64,000 bases of DNA, taken from NCBI GenBank assembly GCA_963840565.1, contig CAWIZH010000003.1:310001-374000 (forward strand), in the 5' to 3' direction. Every line of letters begins with the position of its first letter. The stretch's first letter is position 1. This DNA is from VRUE01 sp963840565 (GTDB lineage Bacteria > Actinomycetota > Thermoleophilia > Solirubrobacterales > 70-9). Both the position numbers and the translations under genes were made by a program. Of this stretch, positions 8,391-16,466 are shown in pieces. The notes below the pieces were generated by a model, which saw nothing but the letters and a program-made list of their open reading frames with translations, made no database searches and had not been told where the DNA came from.

Positions 8391-8747
8391 TTGGACTCGC
8401 GGCGCCCCGACGGGGAGGCACTGTCGGCCATTTCGGATGGCCTGGCTCACCTTCACATGCGTTTCTTTGGGCGGGGCCCGGCGAAAGTGAAGACGCTCAT
8501 CGTCGACGACCTGGTCGTCTGCGTGCTCTGGAACGGTTTCACCACCGTCGAGCAAACGCTGCTCAAGCGCGGCGAGACGGGGGCGGTTGAAGCGTTCAGA
8601 CGCACCTTCCAGTCGACGATGGAGCCCCAGTTCACCGAAGTCGTGGAGAAGTCGACGGGGCGCCAGGTCCGTGCCTACATGAACCAGGTCCACGTCGATC
8701 CCGACGTCGCGGTCGAGCTCTTCTTGCTCGCCCGGGCGGAGCGCTAA
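8391..8747 (+). CDS. MpsC-like (DUF2294) protein, paralogue 3
   Basis: 118 residues from TTG at 8391. This start was chosen because AGGAG lies 5 nt upstream and the product then begins MDSRRPDG, parallel to paralogue 1; longer in-frame starts (8316) lack support. Pattern: ISDGLAHLHMRFFGRGPAK, VVCVLWNGFTTVEQTLLKRG and VRAYMNQVHVDPDVAVELFLL. It is closer to paralogue 2 at the C-terminal strand (HVDPDVA) than to paralogue 1. Its stop overlaps the stop of the convergent ArsR-AHSA1 gene by 4 bases. Confidence 0.72.
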   Translation: MDSRRPDGEALSAISDGLAHLHMRFFGRGPAKVKTLIVDDLVVCVLWNGFTTVEQTLLKRGETGAVEAFRRTFQSTMEPQFTEVVEKSTGRQVRAYMNQVHVDPDVAVELFLLARAER

Positions 8748-9511
8748 AAACCACCCTGCGAGTAGCGCAGCGAGCCCGGGGTGGTCAGCACCTCACCCGT
8801 CTCCAGCAGCGTCTTCAAGCCGGAGAGGATCATCGGCCAACCGCCGTAGAGTTCGGAGTTGGCGCCCTCGCGGAGTTGATCGTGGGTAACGGTCAGCCGG
8901 CAGGAATCCTCGACCTGCTCGATCTCCCAGCTGACCCGCGAGGTCCCTTCGCCCTTGACCTGGTCGCTCCAGAGCGCGGTGAAGCTCTGCACCAGCCGGC
9001 GCGGCGGATCGACCTCGAGGTTCTCGCCCTCGCTGATCGCGACGCCGGCCCGCGGGTGGGCTGCCTCGTAGGTCGAGCCGGGAGTCCAGTCCGACTCGAC
9101 GCCGACGCCAAAGCTGTACTTCTGCCTCAGCTCGGGGTCGGTGATCGCCTCCCAGAGCCGCTCGGGAGTGGTCTTGATGTAGATCTCGAACACCTTTTCC
9201 ATCGTCTTCTCCTCCAGTTCGTGCTTGAGGCCGGCCAGGGCGGCAGCCCAGGGCTCGGCGTACTTGCTCACCCAGCGATCGTGGACGAGCCGGATCGGGA
9301 CGGGGTTGAGGAAGTGCAACTTCTCGCGGCCGCGCCTGCGCGTGGTCACAAGCCCGGCCTGCTCCAGCACCCGCAGGTGCTTCATCACGCCAAAGCGCGT
9401 CATCGGCAGCCGCGCCTCGAGCGCGCTCAGCGTCTGCCCGTCTTGTTCGAACAGCTCGTCGAGCAGGCTGCGGCGGGTCGGATCGGCAAGCGCCTTGAAT
9501 ACCTCGTCCAT
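8744..9511 (-). CDS. ArsR regulator fused to AHSA1/SRPBCC domain
   Basis: 255 residues from the ATG at 9511; a TTG three codons earlier is possible. Residues 1-100 are an ArsR winged helix: MDEVFKALADPTRRSLLDEL, then LSALEARLPMTRFGVMKHLRVLEQAGLV and a basic wing RRRGREKLHFLNPVP. Residues ~110-250 are an AHSA1-like START/SRPBCC fold: EKVFEIYIKTTPERLWEAITDPE and LVQSFTALWSDQ. In many actinobacteria these are two overlapping genes; here they are one chain. The second domain may bind a hydrophobic ligand and control the first. A 20-bp dyad (9527-9546) upstream is the likely autoregulatory operator, shared with the divergent phosphatase gene. Confidence 0.85.
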   Translation of the reverse strand: MDEVFKALADPTRRSLLDELFEQDGQTLSALEARLPMTRFGVMKHLRVLEQAGLVTTRRRGREKLHFLNPVPIRLVHDRWVSKYAEPWAAALAGLKHELEEKTMEKVFEIYIKTTPERLWEAITDPELRQKYSFGVGVESDWTPGSTYEAAHPRAGVAISEGENLEVDPPRRLVQSFTALWSDQVKGEGTSRVSWEIEQVEDSCRLTVTHDQLREGANSELYGGWPMILSGLKTLLETGEVLTTPGSLRYSQGGF

Positions 9512-9526
9512 AGTCGCCAAAACTAT

Positions 9527-9546
9527 AGGTGACTAAATGGTCACCT
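9527..9546. promoter_or_regulatory. dyad operator in ArsR/SpoIIE divergent interval
   Basis: AGGTGAC (9527-9533), six-base spacer, GTCACCT (9540-9546). It lies 16 bp before the ATG of the ArsR-AHSA1 gene and 27 bp before the GTG of the GAF-SpoIIE gene, as expected for an ArsR operator controlling both directions. Confidence 0.6.
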
Positions 9547-9572
9547 GTCAACCCCTGAGGTAGCTTGGGTCG

Positions 9573-10886
9573 GTGGATTTGCCGCGAACGGACAGCGCAG
9601 CAACGGGTGGCGGGAACGCCGAGGAGCGCCACCGCCAGGCGCTGGAGTTCCTGGTCGAGGCGACGCGTGGGCTCGACGCCTCGCTCGACTTCGACCGCAC
9701 CGCGCGCACGATCGTCGAGACCGCGGTGCCGGACCTGGCCGAGCTCTGCGTGATCGACCTCGTCCGCCGCGACGGCTGGGTCGGCGACAGCATCGTCGGC
9801 GCGGCAAATCCGGCGGCCGCGCCGGTCCTCGAGGAGATCCGCCGCCGGGCGCCGCTCGACCCGCGCGGCGAGCACCCGGTTGCGCAGGTGCTGCGGAGCG
9901 GGCGGCCGATGGTCTGGCACGACCTCACCGCCCCCGGCGTGATGCAGACCGTCGTCCAAAACGAGGAGCACCGGCAGCTGACCGAGCAGGCCGGCTACCG
10001 CTCGGCCGCGGTGGCGCCGCTGGTCGCGCGGGGGTCGACGCTCGGCACTCTCTCCTTCCTCCACGCCAGCACCGACCTGGGCTACGACGACGCCGACCTG
10101 CAACTGCTCGGCGAGCTGGCCGACCGGGCGGCGCTTGCCCTCGACAACGCCCGCCTCTACGAGGAACGCGCCCGCATCGCGCAGAACCTGCAGCGCGGCC
10201 TGCGCCCGCCCGAGCCGCCCTTCGTGCCGGGCCTCGACGTCTCGGTCGTCTTCGATCCCTACGGCGAGGGGATGGAGATCGGCGGCGATCTCTACGACAT
10301 CCTGCCCACCGGCGACGGCTGCTGGATCATGATCGGCGACGTCGCCGGCAAGGGCAGCGCCGCGGCCGGCGTCGCGGTGGCGCTGCGCCACTCGATGCGG
10401 GGCCTGGCCCGCCAGATCGACGAGCCACGGGAGCTGCTGGGGCAGCTGAACGAGATGCTGCTCGAGGGAAGCAGCCTCAACGACTTCGCCACCGCCGTGC
10501 TGGTGCGGTTGCGCCGCGAGGGCGAGCGCTGGCACTTCAGCCTCGCCACCGCCGGCCACCCGCCGGCGATCCACGTCGGGGGCAACGGCCCGGCGCAACT
10601 CGGCGGCGGCTCGGTCCTCGGCGCCTGGGCCGACTCGCCGCTGGGCTATCACGAAGGCGAGCTCCTGCCCGGGGAGACCCTCGTCCTCGCCACCGACGGC
10701 TGGTTCGAGGCCGGCCCGGCCGAGACCCACGTCGGCGGCGAGACCTTCGGCTCGATGGTCCTCTCCTGCGCCGATCTCGAGCTCTCGACGATGACCGAGT
10801 GCCTGCGCCAGGACGCGATCACCCGCAGCCACGGGCCCCTGCGCGACGACATGGTCGTGCTCGCGGTGCGCCCCGAAGCGGTCTAG
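9573..10886 (+). CDS. GAF-domain SpoIIE phosphatase
   Basis: 437 residues from GTG. Residues ~25-185 are a GAF sensor domain (FLVEATRGLDASLDFDRTARTIV; VAPLVARGSTLGTLSFLHA; LALDNARLYEERARIAQNLQ, the usual helix joining GAF to phosphatase). Residues ~200-435 are a PP2C/SpoIIE phosphatase with metal ligands in EIGGDLYDIL and MIGDVAGKGSAAAGVAVALR, then TAVLVRLRRE, FSLATAGHPPAIH, and DDMVVLAVRPE at the end. It is soluble, unlike the membrane SpoIIE protein at 1422-2459. It probably dephosphorylates an anti-anti-sigma factor in response to a small molecule bound by GAF. The divergent ArsR-AHSA1 gene suggests shared control. Confidence 0.9.
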   Translation: MDLPRTDSAATGGGNAEERHRQALEFLVEATRGLDASLDFDRTARTIVETAVPDLAELCVIDLVRRDGWVGDSIVGAANPAAAPVLEEIRRRAPLDPRGEHPVAQVLRSGRPMVWHDLTAPGVMQTVVQNEEHRQLTEQAGYRSAAVAPLVARGSTLGTLSFLHASTDLGYDDADLQLLGELADRAALALDNARLYEERARIAQNLQRGLRPPEPPFVPGLDVSVVFDPYGEGMEIGGDLYDILPTGDGCWIMIGDVAGKGSAAAGVAVALRHSMRGLARQIDEPRELLGQLNEMLLEGSSLNDFATAVLVRLRREGERWHFSLATAGHPPAIHVGGNGPAQLGGGSVLGAWADSPLGYHEGELLPGETLVLATDGWFEAGPAETHVGGETFGSMVLSCADLELSTMTECLRQDAITRSHGPLRDDMVVLAVRPEAV

Positions 10887-10937
10887 GCGTAGCCTTTTCG
10901 AATCTCCCGCTCCTCGAGACAGTGGTTTACGCGCGGC

Positions 10938-11474
10938 TTGGCGCTCTTCGTTGCCGGCCTGGCCTGCGCCTTTTGCGCCCCCGCGATGGCGGCCCAACAG
11001 GCGGTGCCGTGGGGCAGCGGCTGCGTGCCGGCCGAATCGGCCGCGACCCGGACCAGCGCCAACTGCGGTGCCGAACTGGTCGAAGGGCGAGCAGTGGCGC
11101 CGGCCAATTCACCGGCGGCGGTGCAGGCTGCGATCGCCGCCGCCAACCGGATCGACAACCGGCCCTACGTCTGGGGCGGCGGCCACCTCGCCTGGAACTC
11201 GCGCGGCTACGACTGCTCCGGAGCGGTCGGCTACGTCCTGCACGCGATCGGCCTGCTCGACCAGACGATGGTCTCCGGCCAGCTGGAGAGCTGGGGCGAA
11301 GGCGGAACCGGGCGCTGGATCAGCGTCTACGCCAACGCCGAGCACGTCTACATGGTGATCGCCGGCCTGCGCTTCGACACCCGCGACGACCTCCCCGGCG
11401 TCTCCGGTCCGCGCTGGCACATGGCCAGGGCCGAACCGCCCGGCTTCGTCGCCCGCCACCCGGCCGGCCTCTGA
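10938..11474 (+). CDS. secreted NlpC/P60-like protein
   Basis: 178 residues from TTG, the only plausible start in frame. The hydrophobic MALFVAGLACAFCAPAMA with AMA-AQ is a short signal peptide. Residues ~75-100 hold RPYVWGGGHLAWNSRGYDCS, with the candidate catalytic Cys of the NlpC/P60 fold (YDCSG, ~residue 93), and a histidine near NAEHVYMVIAGL is the expected second residue. These cysteine peptidases cleave peptidoglycan stem peptides. The domain is minimal, with no binding repeats. It follows the GAF-SpoIIE gene by 50 bp and could be co-transcribed. Assignment is by motif; a non-hydrolytic role is possible. Confidence 0.7.
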   Translation: MALFVAGLACAFCAPAMAAQQAVPWGSGCVPAESAATRTSANCGAELVEGRAVAPANSPAAVQAAIAAANRIDNRPYVWGGGHLAWNSRGYDCSGAVGYVLHAIGLLDQTMVSGQLESWGEGGTGRWISVYANAEHVYMVIAGLRFDTRDDLPGVSGPRWHMARAEPPGFVARHPAGL

Positions 11475-11495
11475 GCGACCGCGAAAGCGCGCGGA

Positions 11496-12017
11496 TCAGG
11501 GCTCTGCTTTGGCGGGCTCCATCAGCTCCAACATCTTGCGGTGGTAGCCGATGCCGGCGTTCAGGACCAGCTCGGAGGGGCGCCATTCGTCCTTGCCGCG
11601 AACTTCGTCGAGGTAGCCCTGCAGCTCGGCTATTTTCTCCTCGTGCCAGGCCACGCGCGCCTTCAGCAGCGGCCCCGGGTCGGCTCCGGCGAAGAGTTTC
11701 AGCAGCAGCTCGTCGCGGATCTGCGGCGGCGCGGCGCTCGCCTCGCCGGCCCAAGAAGCCAGCGCCTTGCTGCCCTCGCCGGTCAGTGAGTAGGCCTTGC
11801 GGCGCCTGCCCCCCTCCTCCTGGCGCACTGAGAGGTATCCGCCCGCCGCAAGCCGGGCGGGCTCCTCGTAGGCGGTGGTGTGGGGGACGGGCCAGAAGTT
11901 CTCGGTCGACTTCTCCATCGCCTGCTTGATCTCGTAGGGAGTCGACTCGCCGAGCTGGTCGAGCAGGGCGAGGAGGGCGTAGGAGGTGGCGGTGAGGCGG
12001 ATCGTCTTGAATCTCAT
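11496..12017 (-). CDS. PadR family transcriptional regulator
   Basis: 173 residues. Residues 8-85 show the PadR winged helix: LTATSYALLALLDQLGESTPYEI, then WPVPHTTAYEEPARLAAGGYL and a wing VRQEEGGRRRKAYSLTGEG. The C-terminal part (~95-170) is the helical dimerisation domain of the long PadR-s2 type (LLLKLFAGADPGPLLKARVAWHEEKI). It is divergent from the flavoprotein gene at 12076 (58 bp between starts), its most likely target. Confidence 0.88.
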   Translation of the reverse strand: MRFKTIRLTATSYALLALLDQLGESTPYEIKQAMEKSTENFWPVPHTTAYEEPARLAAGGYLSVRQEEGGRRRKAYSLTGEGSKALASWAGEASAAPPQIRDELLLKLFAGADPGPLLKARVAWHEEKIAELQGYLDEVRGKDEWRPSELVLNAGIGYHRKMLELMEPAKAEP

Positions 12018-12075
12018 AGTTCGAGGCGTATAGTACGGGACGAATGGTTAATCGGCATGACCACCGGAGGCCACG

Positions 12076-13392
12076 ATGGCTGAGAGCAGACCCAGCAACG
12101 GCAGCATCGCCAACTCGCCGGACTACGACGTTGTAATCGCCGGCGCCAGCCTCGCCGGCTGCGCGACCGCGATCCTGCTCGGCCGCGCCGGGTTCAGCGT
12201 CGCCCTGGTCGAGAAGAGGCCCGACCCGAGCTCCTTCAAGCGCGTCTGCTCGCACTTCATTCAGGCCTCCGGGGTGCCGGCGCTCGAACGCCTCGACCTG
12301 CTCGACCCGATCATGGCGGCCGGTGGGCTGCGCTCGAGCATGCGCGCCTGGACGCCCTGGGGCTGGATCGAGGCGCCGCCCGAGCACGCCGGCCGCGCCG
12401 TCAACCTGAGGCGCGAGCTGCTCGACCCGATGCTGCGCGACGCCGCCGCCTCGGCGCCGGGCGTCGAGCTGATGCTGGGCCAGGGTGCGCACGGCCTGCT
12501 GCGCGACGGAGCGCTCGTCCGCGGGCTCGTCGTCCGCGACCGCAACGGCGAGGAGACGGAGCTGCGGTCGACCCTCGTCGTCGGCGCCGATGGGCGTGAC
12601 TCGCACGTCGCCGAGCTCGCCGGCGTCAGCGAAAAGGTCCTTCCCCACGGCCGTTTCGCCTACGGCGCCTACTTCGAGGGCCCGGCGCCGGCGCCCGACA
12701 ACGCCAGCACGATCTGGATGCTCGACCCGCACTGGGCCGCCGCCTTCCCGACCGACAGCGGGCTCGTCTTCTACGCGGCGATGCCGACCAAGGACCGCCT
12801 GCCCGAGTTTCGCGACGATCCCGAGGCGGCGCTGAGCGCCTTCGTCGGCGGCATCCCCGAGGCGCCGCCGATCGCTGCCTCGCGCCTGGTCGGCGATGTG
12901 CTCGGCAAGGTCGAGATGCCGAACCGGGTTCGGGTGCCGGTCGCCCCGGGCCTCGCCCTCGCCGGCGACGCGGCACTGGCGGTCGACCCCCTCTTCGGCA
13001 TCGGCTGCGGCTGGGCGCTGCAGTCGGCCGAGTGGCTGGCCGACAGCGTGACACCGGCCCTGCGCGGAGCCGAGCCGCTGCAGAGCGGGCTCGACCGCTA
13101 CCGGCGGCGCCACCGCAAGGAATTGCGCGGGCACGCCTTCCTCGTCAACGACTACGCCACCGGGCGGCCGATCAGCAGGGTCGAAAAGACGCTCTTTGCC
13201 GCCGCGGCGCGCGATCCAAAGGTGGCGACGGCCTTCGACGAACTCGGCACGCGCCGAGTCAAGCCCGGGCGGATGATGGCGACGACGCTGCCGCGGGCGC
13301 TTGCGGTGAACGCGCGGCACGCCATGAACCGCGATCGCGGCGGTGACGCCGGCCGGCAGGACTCGCCGGCACAGCGCCTTCCGATCGCCTAG
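12076..13392 (+). CDS. FAD-dependent oxidoreductase (geranylgeranyl reductase-like)
   Basis: 438 residues; GGAGG lies 5 nt before the ATG. The N-terminal Rossmann motif YDVVIAGASLAGCATAILLG with a glutamate at LVEKRPDP binds the ADP part of FAD. The GADGRDSHVAELAGV (DG) motif near residue 172 and the ALAGDAALAVDPLFGIGCG motif near 294 are the other two FAD signatures of group A flavoprotein monooxygenases and geranylgeranyl-reductase-like enzymes. Length is normal. The substrate cannot be read; the divergent PadR gene suggests an inducible detoxification or lipid-modification role. Its stop TAG shares CTAG with the convergent VWA gene. Confidence 0.85.
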   Translation: MAESRPSNGSIANSPDYDVVIAGASLAGCATAILLGRAGFSVALVEKRPDPSSFKRVCSHFIQASGVPALERLDLLDPIMAAGGLRSSMRAWTPWGWIEAPPEHAGRAVNLRRELLDPMLRDAAASAPGVELMLGQGAHGLLRDGALVRGLVVRDRNGEETELRSTLVVGADGRDSHVAELAGVSEKVLPHGRFAYGAYFEGPAPAPDNASTIWMLDPHWAAAFPTDSGLVFYAAMPTKDRLPEFRDDPEAALSAFVGGIPEAPPIAASRLVGDVLGKVEMPNRVRVPVAPGLALAGDAALAVDPLFGIGCGWALQSAEWLADSVTPALRGAEPLQSGLDRYRRRHRKELRGHAFLVNDYATGRPISRVEKTLFAAAARDPKVATAFDELGTRRVKPGRMMATTLPRALAVNARHAMNRDRGGDAGRQDSPAQRLPIA

Positions 13393-14426
13393 CGGTGTGA
13401 GCTCTGGCCGACCTGGGTGGTCAGGGTCACTTTCGGCGCGCCGGAGCCGATCGAGGCCGCTTTGACCGCGAAGTGGAGTTTGCCCTTGCGCAGGCTGGAG
13501 ACCTTGAGCACGGTGAAGGTCGTGCTGACCGTCCTCGAGACCTTCAGCTTTGCCGGCTTCTTGTTGGGACGGGATGCAACCGCGATCAGGCCCTGGGGGC
13601 CGGTCAGGCGCAGGCCCGAGACCTTGAATTTGTCGAGCGGGCTGGTCCAGGTGAGCGTGATCTGAATCGATTTGGTCGCGGCGCCGATCGAGACGCTGTG
13701 CAGCTTGCTCTGGCCTTTGCCGAGTTCGTCGCTGAACAGCTGCGGCGGCGTCTGGCAGGTCAACGCGGCACCGACGCTGTTCATCACCGACTGCAGCTGG
13801 CTCGAGTCGACCAGCGGGAAGTAGCTGCCGCCGGTGTCGCCGGCGATCTTCTTCAGCCGCGCCTGGTCTTCGGGCAAGGTGATGCCGCCGAAGCCGATCA
13901 CATAGGTCGGCACGCCGTGGGTGAGGTGGGCTTCGTTGTAGGTGCCGATGTCGTGGCCGCCGTCGGTGAGGAAGATCCGCGCGTCGGCGCCCGGGTTGTC
14001 GAGGTCGGACTGGGCGAAGGCGGCGTTGTAGTCGGTCGCGCCGTTGTCGGCGTGGATCTTTTCGTCAAGCGCCGTGCGCATCGCCGGCGCGTTGGGCCCG
14101 ACCGGCTCGGGCGGGAAGAGCGTGTCGGCGCCGGGCGTCGAGCCGAAGCCAGAACCGAACTCGACCGCGCCCAGCTGGGTCGACTTGCCGAGCGTGTCGA
14201 TCAGCAGGTTCATCGCCTGCACCCGCAGGCGATTGGCGTCGGTGATCTGCATCGAGCCGGAGTCGTCGACAATCGCCTCGATGTTCGTCGCCTGCTTGCA
14301 CGACGATGCCGAAAGCTGCGCGAGCGGAGTCGCACCGCCAGATGGGGCCAGCGGTCCCGCTGCAATCAGCGCGGCGGTTGCGGTTCCCAAAAGCACCTTG
14401 GCGACTCGTCTCATCTTCTCTCCCAT
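13389..14426 (-). CDS. secreted von Willebrand factor A domain protein
   Basis: 345 residues with an N-terminal signal sequence (VLLGTATAALIAAGPLAPSG). Residues ~48-220 are a VWA domain with an intact MIDAS motif: DDSGS (DxSxS), then a threonine region around NGATDYNAAFAQ and LTDGGHD for the third metal ligand. Residues ~235-340 form a beta-rich C-terminal domain with no family I recognise. It is expected outside the membrane, binding a protein partner through a divalent cation. Cysteines at the start and after the VWA domain (SSCKQ; ALTCQ) may form a disulphide. It is monocistronic, convergent with the flavoprotein gene. Confidence 0.82.
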   Translation of the reverse strand: MGEKMRRVAKVLLGTATAALIAAGPLAPSGGATPLAQLSASSCKQATNIEAIVDDSGSMQITDANRLRVQAMNLLIDTLGKSTQLGAVEFGSGFGSTPGADTLFPPEPVGPNAPAMRTALDEKIHADNGATDYNAAFAQSDLDNPGADARIFLTDGGHDIGTYNEAHLTHGVPTYVIGFGGITLPEDQARLKKIAGDTGGSYFPLVDSSQLQSVMNSVGAALTCQTPPQLFSDELGKGQSKLHSVSIGAATKSIQITLTWTSPLDKFKVSGLRLTGPQGLIAVASRPNKKPAKLKVSRTVSTTFTVLKVSSLRKGKLHFAVKAASIGSGAPKVTLTTQVGQSSHR

Positions 14427-14470
14427 ACCGCTTGAGGATTTCTGTTCACTCGCTACGCTGACTGTTGCCC

Positions 14471-15115
14471 ATGGTCTCAGCCAATGCAGACAAGGTCACC
14501 GTCGTCACGCTCGGACCCGAGGGAACATGTCACGAGCGGGCGGTGCAGCGCTACCTCGCCTTCCAGGGCGTAGACGAATATCGGATCGAGCTGATCACCG
14601 ATTTCTTTGCCGGACTGGAGCTGGTCCGCGAGCAGCCGAACACCTTCCTCGTCCAGTGCAGCGCCCACCCCAGGGTCCACGAGGTGACCGAGAAGTACTG
14701 GAACGAGGTCTTCGTCGTCGACACCTTCATCTACCCGACCAAGCACCTGGTCCTGCTCAGCCGGCGCGAGGTCGAGCGGCCGCGCTCGATCGGGATCGTC
14801 CCCGCGACCAAGGGCTACGTCGATCTCTCCCAGTGGGAGGAGGTCATCGATGTGGTCTCCAAGCCCGTCGTCGGCGAGGGCCTGCTACGGGGCGAATACG
14901 ACTCCGGCCTCACTCATATGGAGCACTTCGAGGAGCACGCCGACGAGCTGCAACTCGACCTCGACATCGGCGAAATCGACACCACCTGGGTTGTCTACGG
15001 CCGCGAGAAGCGCTTCAAGGGCGAGCTGATCGGGATCCCCTCAAGCGAGCTGTTTGACCGGCCTACCAAGAGGCAAACCAATCGTCGCCCCGAGCCCGGG
15101 CTTGTGGAGGCATAA
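14471..15115 (+). CDS. prephenate dehydratase-like (BacA-like) protein
   Basis: 214 residues from the ATG at 14471 (TTG at 14465 is possible). VVTLGPEGTCHERAVQRYLAF is the start of the prephenate-dehydratase catalytic fold, a periplasmic-binding-protein-like pair of lobes. The rest fits one such domain: FFAGLELVREQPNTFLVQCS, YPTKHLVLLS, and IGIVPATKGYV. It lacks the C-terminal ACT domain, and I do not see the conserved TRF segment of true dehydratases. It resembles the stand-alone group that includes bacilysin BacA (prephenate decarboxylase). The substrate is unknown. Its last 53 bp overlap the convergent fic gene. Confidence 0.6.
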   Translation: MVSANADKVTVVTLGPEGTCHERAVQRYLAFQGVDEYRIELITDFFAGLELVREQPNTFLVQCSAHPRVHEVTEKYWNEVFVVDTFIYPTKHLVLLSRREVERPRSIGIVPATKGYVDLSQWEEVIDVVSKPVVGEGLLRGEYDSGLTHMEHFEEHADELQLDLDIGEIDTTWVVYGREKRFKGELIGIPSSELFDRPTKRQTNRRPEPGLVEA

Positions 15116-16310
15116 ACCCCAGGACCGAGTCCGAGTTGGGGACCCAACCTTCATCCCAATGAAGGATCAACCCCTCTCGCTCCAGCGCATTGAGGTCTCG
15201 GGTCAGCGTCCGCTCGGTCTTTCGAGCGTATGCCTCAGCAAGCGCCGGAGACAGGCGCCGTATTTCCTCCTTTGGGATCGGCCTGAGGTCGGGGAGCGGG
15301 TGGCTTGGCCTCTCTTCAATGCTCGCCTTCGAGAGATCCTTGACTAGCCGCAGTTGTCGCCGCTGGCCGTCGGTTCGGGCCTCACCGAACCGCTGGTACA
15401 CATACTGCTCCCAGCGATCGACGTACTGCATCGTCCAGATCCGGTCAAGCTGGGCTCGCAGCTCCTCGACGAAACCCTCCACCGCGTAAAGGAGGAACCC
15501 GTTTGGGCCCTTCGTCGAGGTCTTGTCGAGCTGCCTGTAGTACTCGCTCCGGGTCTGGTTGTAGTGATTGGAAAGAAGCTGGGTCACTGGCTGTGGAAAG
15601 CGAGATGCGAGGAGGACATGCAGCTCGAACAGCCGCGCGGTGCGGCCATTGCCATCGCCGAAAGGGTGGATCCAAGCTAGGTAGAGATGCGCGATAACCG
15701 CCTTGAGGATCGCCAGCGGCGGGGCTAGCTCGGGATGGTCTTCAGGAGCCTTGAACTCATCCGAGTTCATCCATTCGCACAGGCGCTCCAGGAGATACTC
15801 GCAGTCGCCGGCCGGGGCGCCACGGTAGCGGCCGACCACCACAGAATGCTTTCGAATCTCCCCTGGCTCGACGTCATCGTCCATCGGCAGCCCATCCAGC
15901 ACCAAGCGGTTGTAGAGCTTGATCTTCTCGACCGTGAGATCGGCATCGGCTGCATCGGGCAGGATTTCATCGCGAATGCAGTCGAAGGCGTCGAGGACGT
16001 TGCGGATCTCACGCCCCAGGTACTCCTTGGACGGGGGAAGCCTCAGCTGGTCTTCAAATACTTGTCGCGCCTCCTCCTCGGAGAGCGTATTGCCCTCGAT
16101 CGCGGTCGTTGCCAAGGCGCCCTTGACGAGGAATACCTTCAAAAGATCGTCGGCTACCTCGGGCCGCAGCAAGGCACGCCGTACGTGATCGCTCTTGGAA
16201 GCAGCCTCTCCCAGCAGCAACCAGAGTCGGTAGCTCGCCCGCTTGAGATCAACCTTGAAGGTGAGCCATGGGTGGGTCTTCTCGAACTCGCGGGGCGGTT
16301 CTTTTGTCAT
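15063..16310 (-). CDS. Fic family protein (AMP-transferase type)
   Basis: 415 residues. The catalytic motif HPFGDGNGRTAR starts at His215, matching HxFx(D/E)GNGRxxR. A self-inhibitory motif (S/T)xxxE(G/N) occurs at residues 68-73 (TTAIEG), so this is a class II Fic protein with its own N-terminal inhibitory helix and a Fic_N domain. The C-terminal third (~310-415) is a winged-helix-like segment (RLSPALAEAYARKTERTLTRDL; LEREGLILHWDEG). The enzyme transfers AMP from ATP to hydroxyls of target proteins; the target is unknown. Three 12-bp-spaced TGTCC repeats lie just upstream. The 3' end overlaps the prephenate-dehydratase-like gene by 53 bp. Confidence 0.9.
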   Translation of the reverse strand: MTKEPPREFEKTHPWLTFKVDLKRASYRLWLLLGEAASKSDHVRRALLRPEVADDLLKVFLVKGALATTAIEGNTLSEEEARQVFEDQLRLPPSKEYLGREIRNVLDAFDCIRDEILPDAADADLTVEKIKLYNRLVLDGLPMDDDVEPGEIRKHSVVVGRYRGAPAGDCEYLLERLCEWMNSDEFKAPEDHPELAPPLAILKAVIAHLYLAWIHPFGDGNGRTARLFELHVLLASRFPQPVTQLLSNHYNQTRSEYYRQLDKTSTKGPNGFLLYAVEGFVEELRAQLDRIWTMQYVDRWEQYVYQRFGEARTDGQRRQLRLVKDLSKASIEERPSHPLPDLRPIPKEEIRRLSPALAEAYARKTERTLTRDLNALEREGLILHWDEGWVPNSDSVLGFMPPQARARGDDWFASW

Positions 16311-16316
16311 CGCAAA

Positions 16317-16346
16317 TGTCCCTTCTTATGTCCAGAGACTTGTCCC
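16317..16346. promoter_or_regulatory. three 12-bp-spaced TGTCC repeats upstream of fic
   Basis: TGTCCC at 16317, TGTCCA at 16329 and TGTCCC at 16341, each beginning exactly 12 bp after the previous one; the first is 7 bp from the fic start codon. Direct repeats at this spacing suggest cooperative binding of a regulator, possibly the Fic C-terminal winged-helix-like region itself. Confidence 0.45.
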
Positions 16347-16466
16347 TGATTTTCCGCTTGCCACAGGGAAATAGCGATATTTACTCAGCTAATTTGGCCG
16401 TCTCAATGTCCAGCCATCCGTCAAGATAGCACCTGCCTTTGGGCGGCGACCTTCTTTAAGGCGGAG

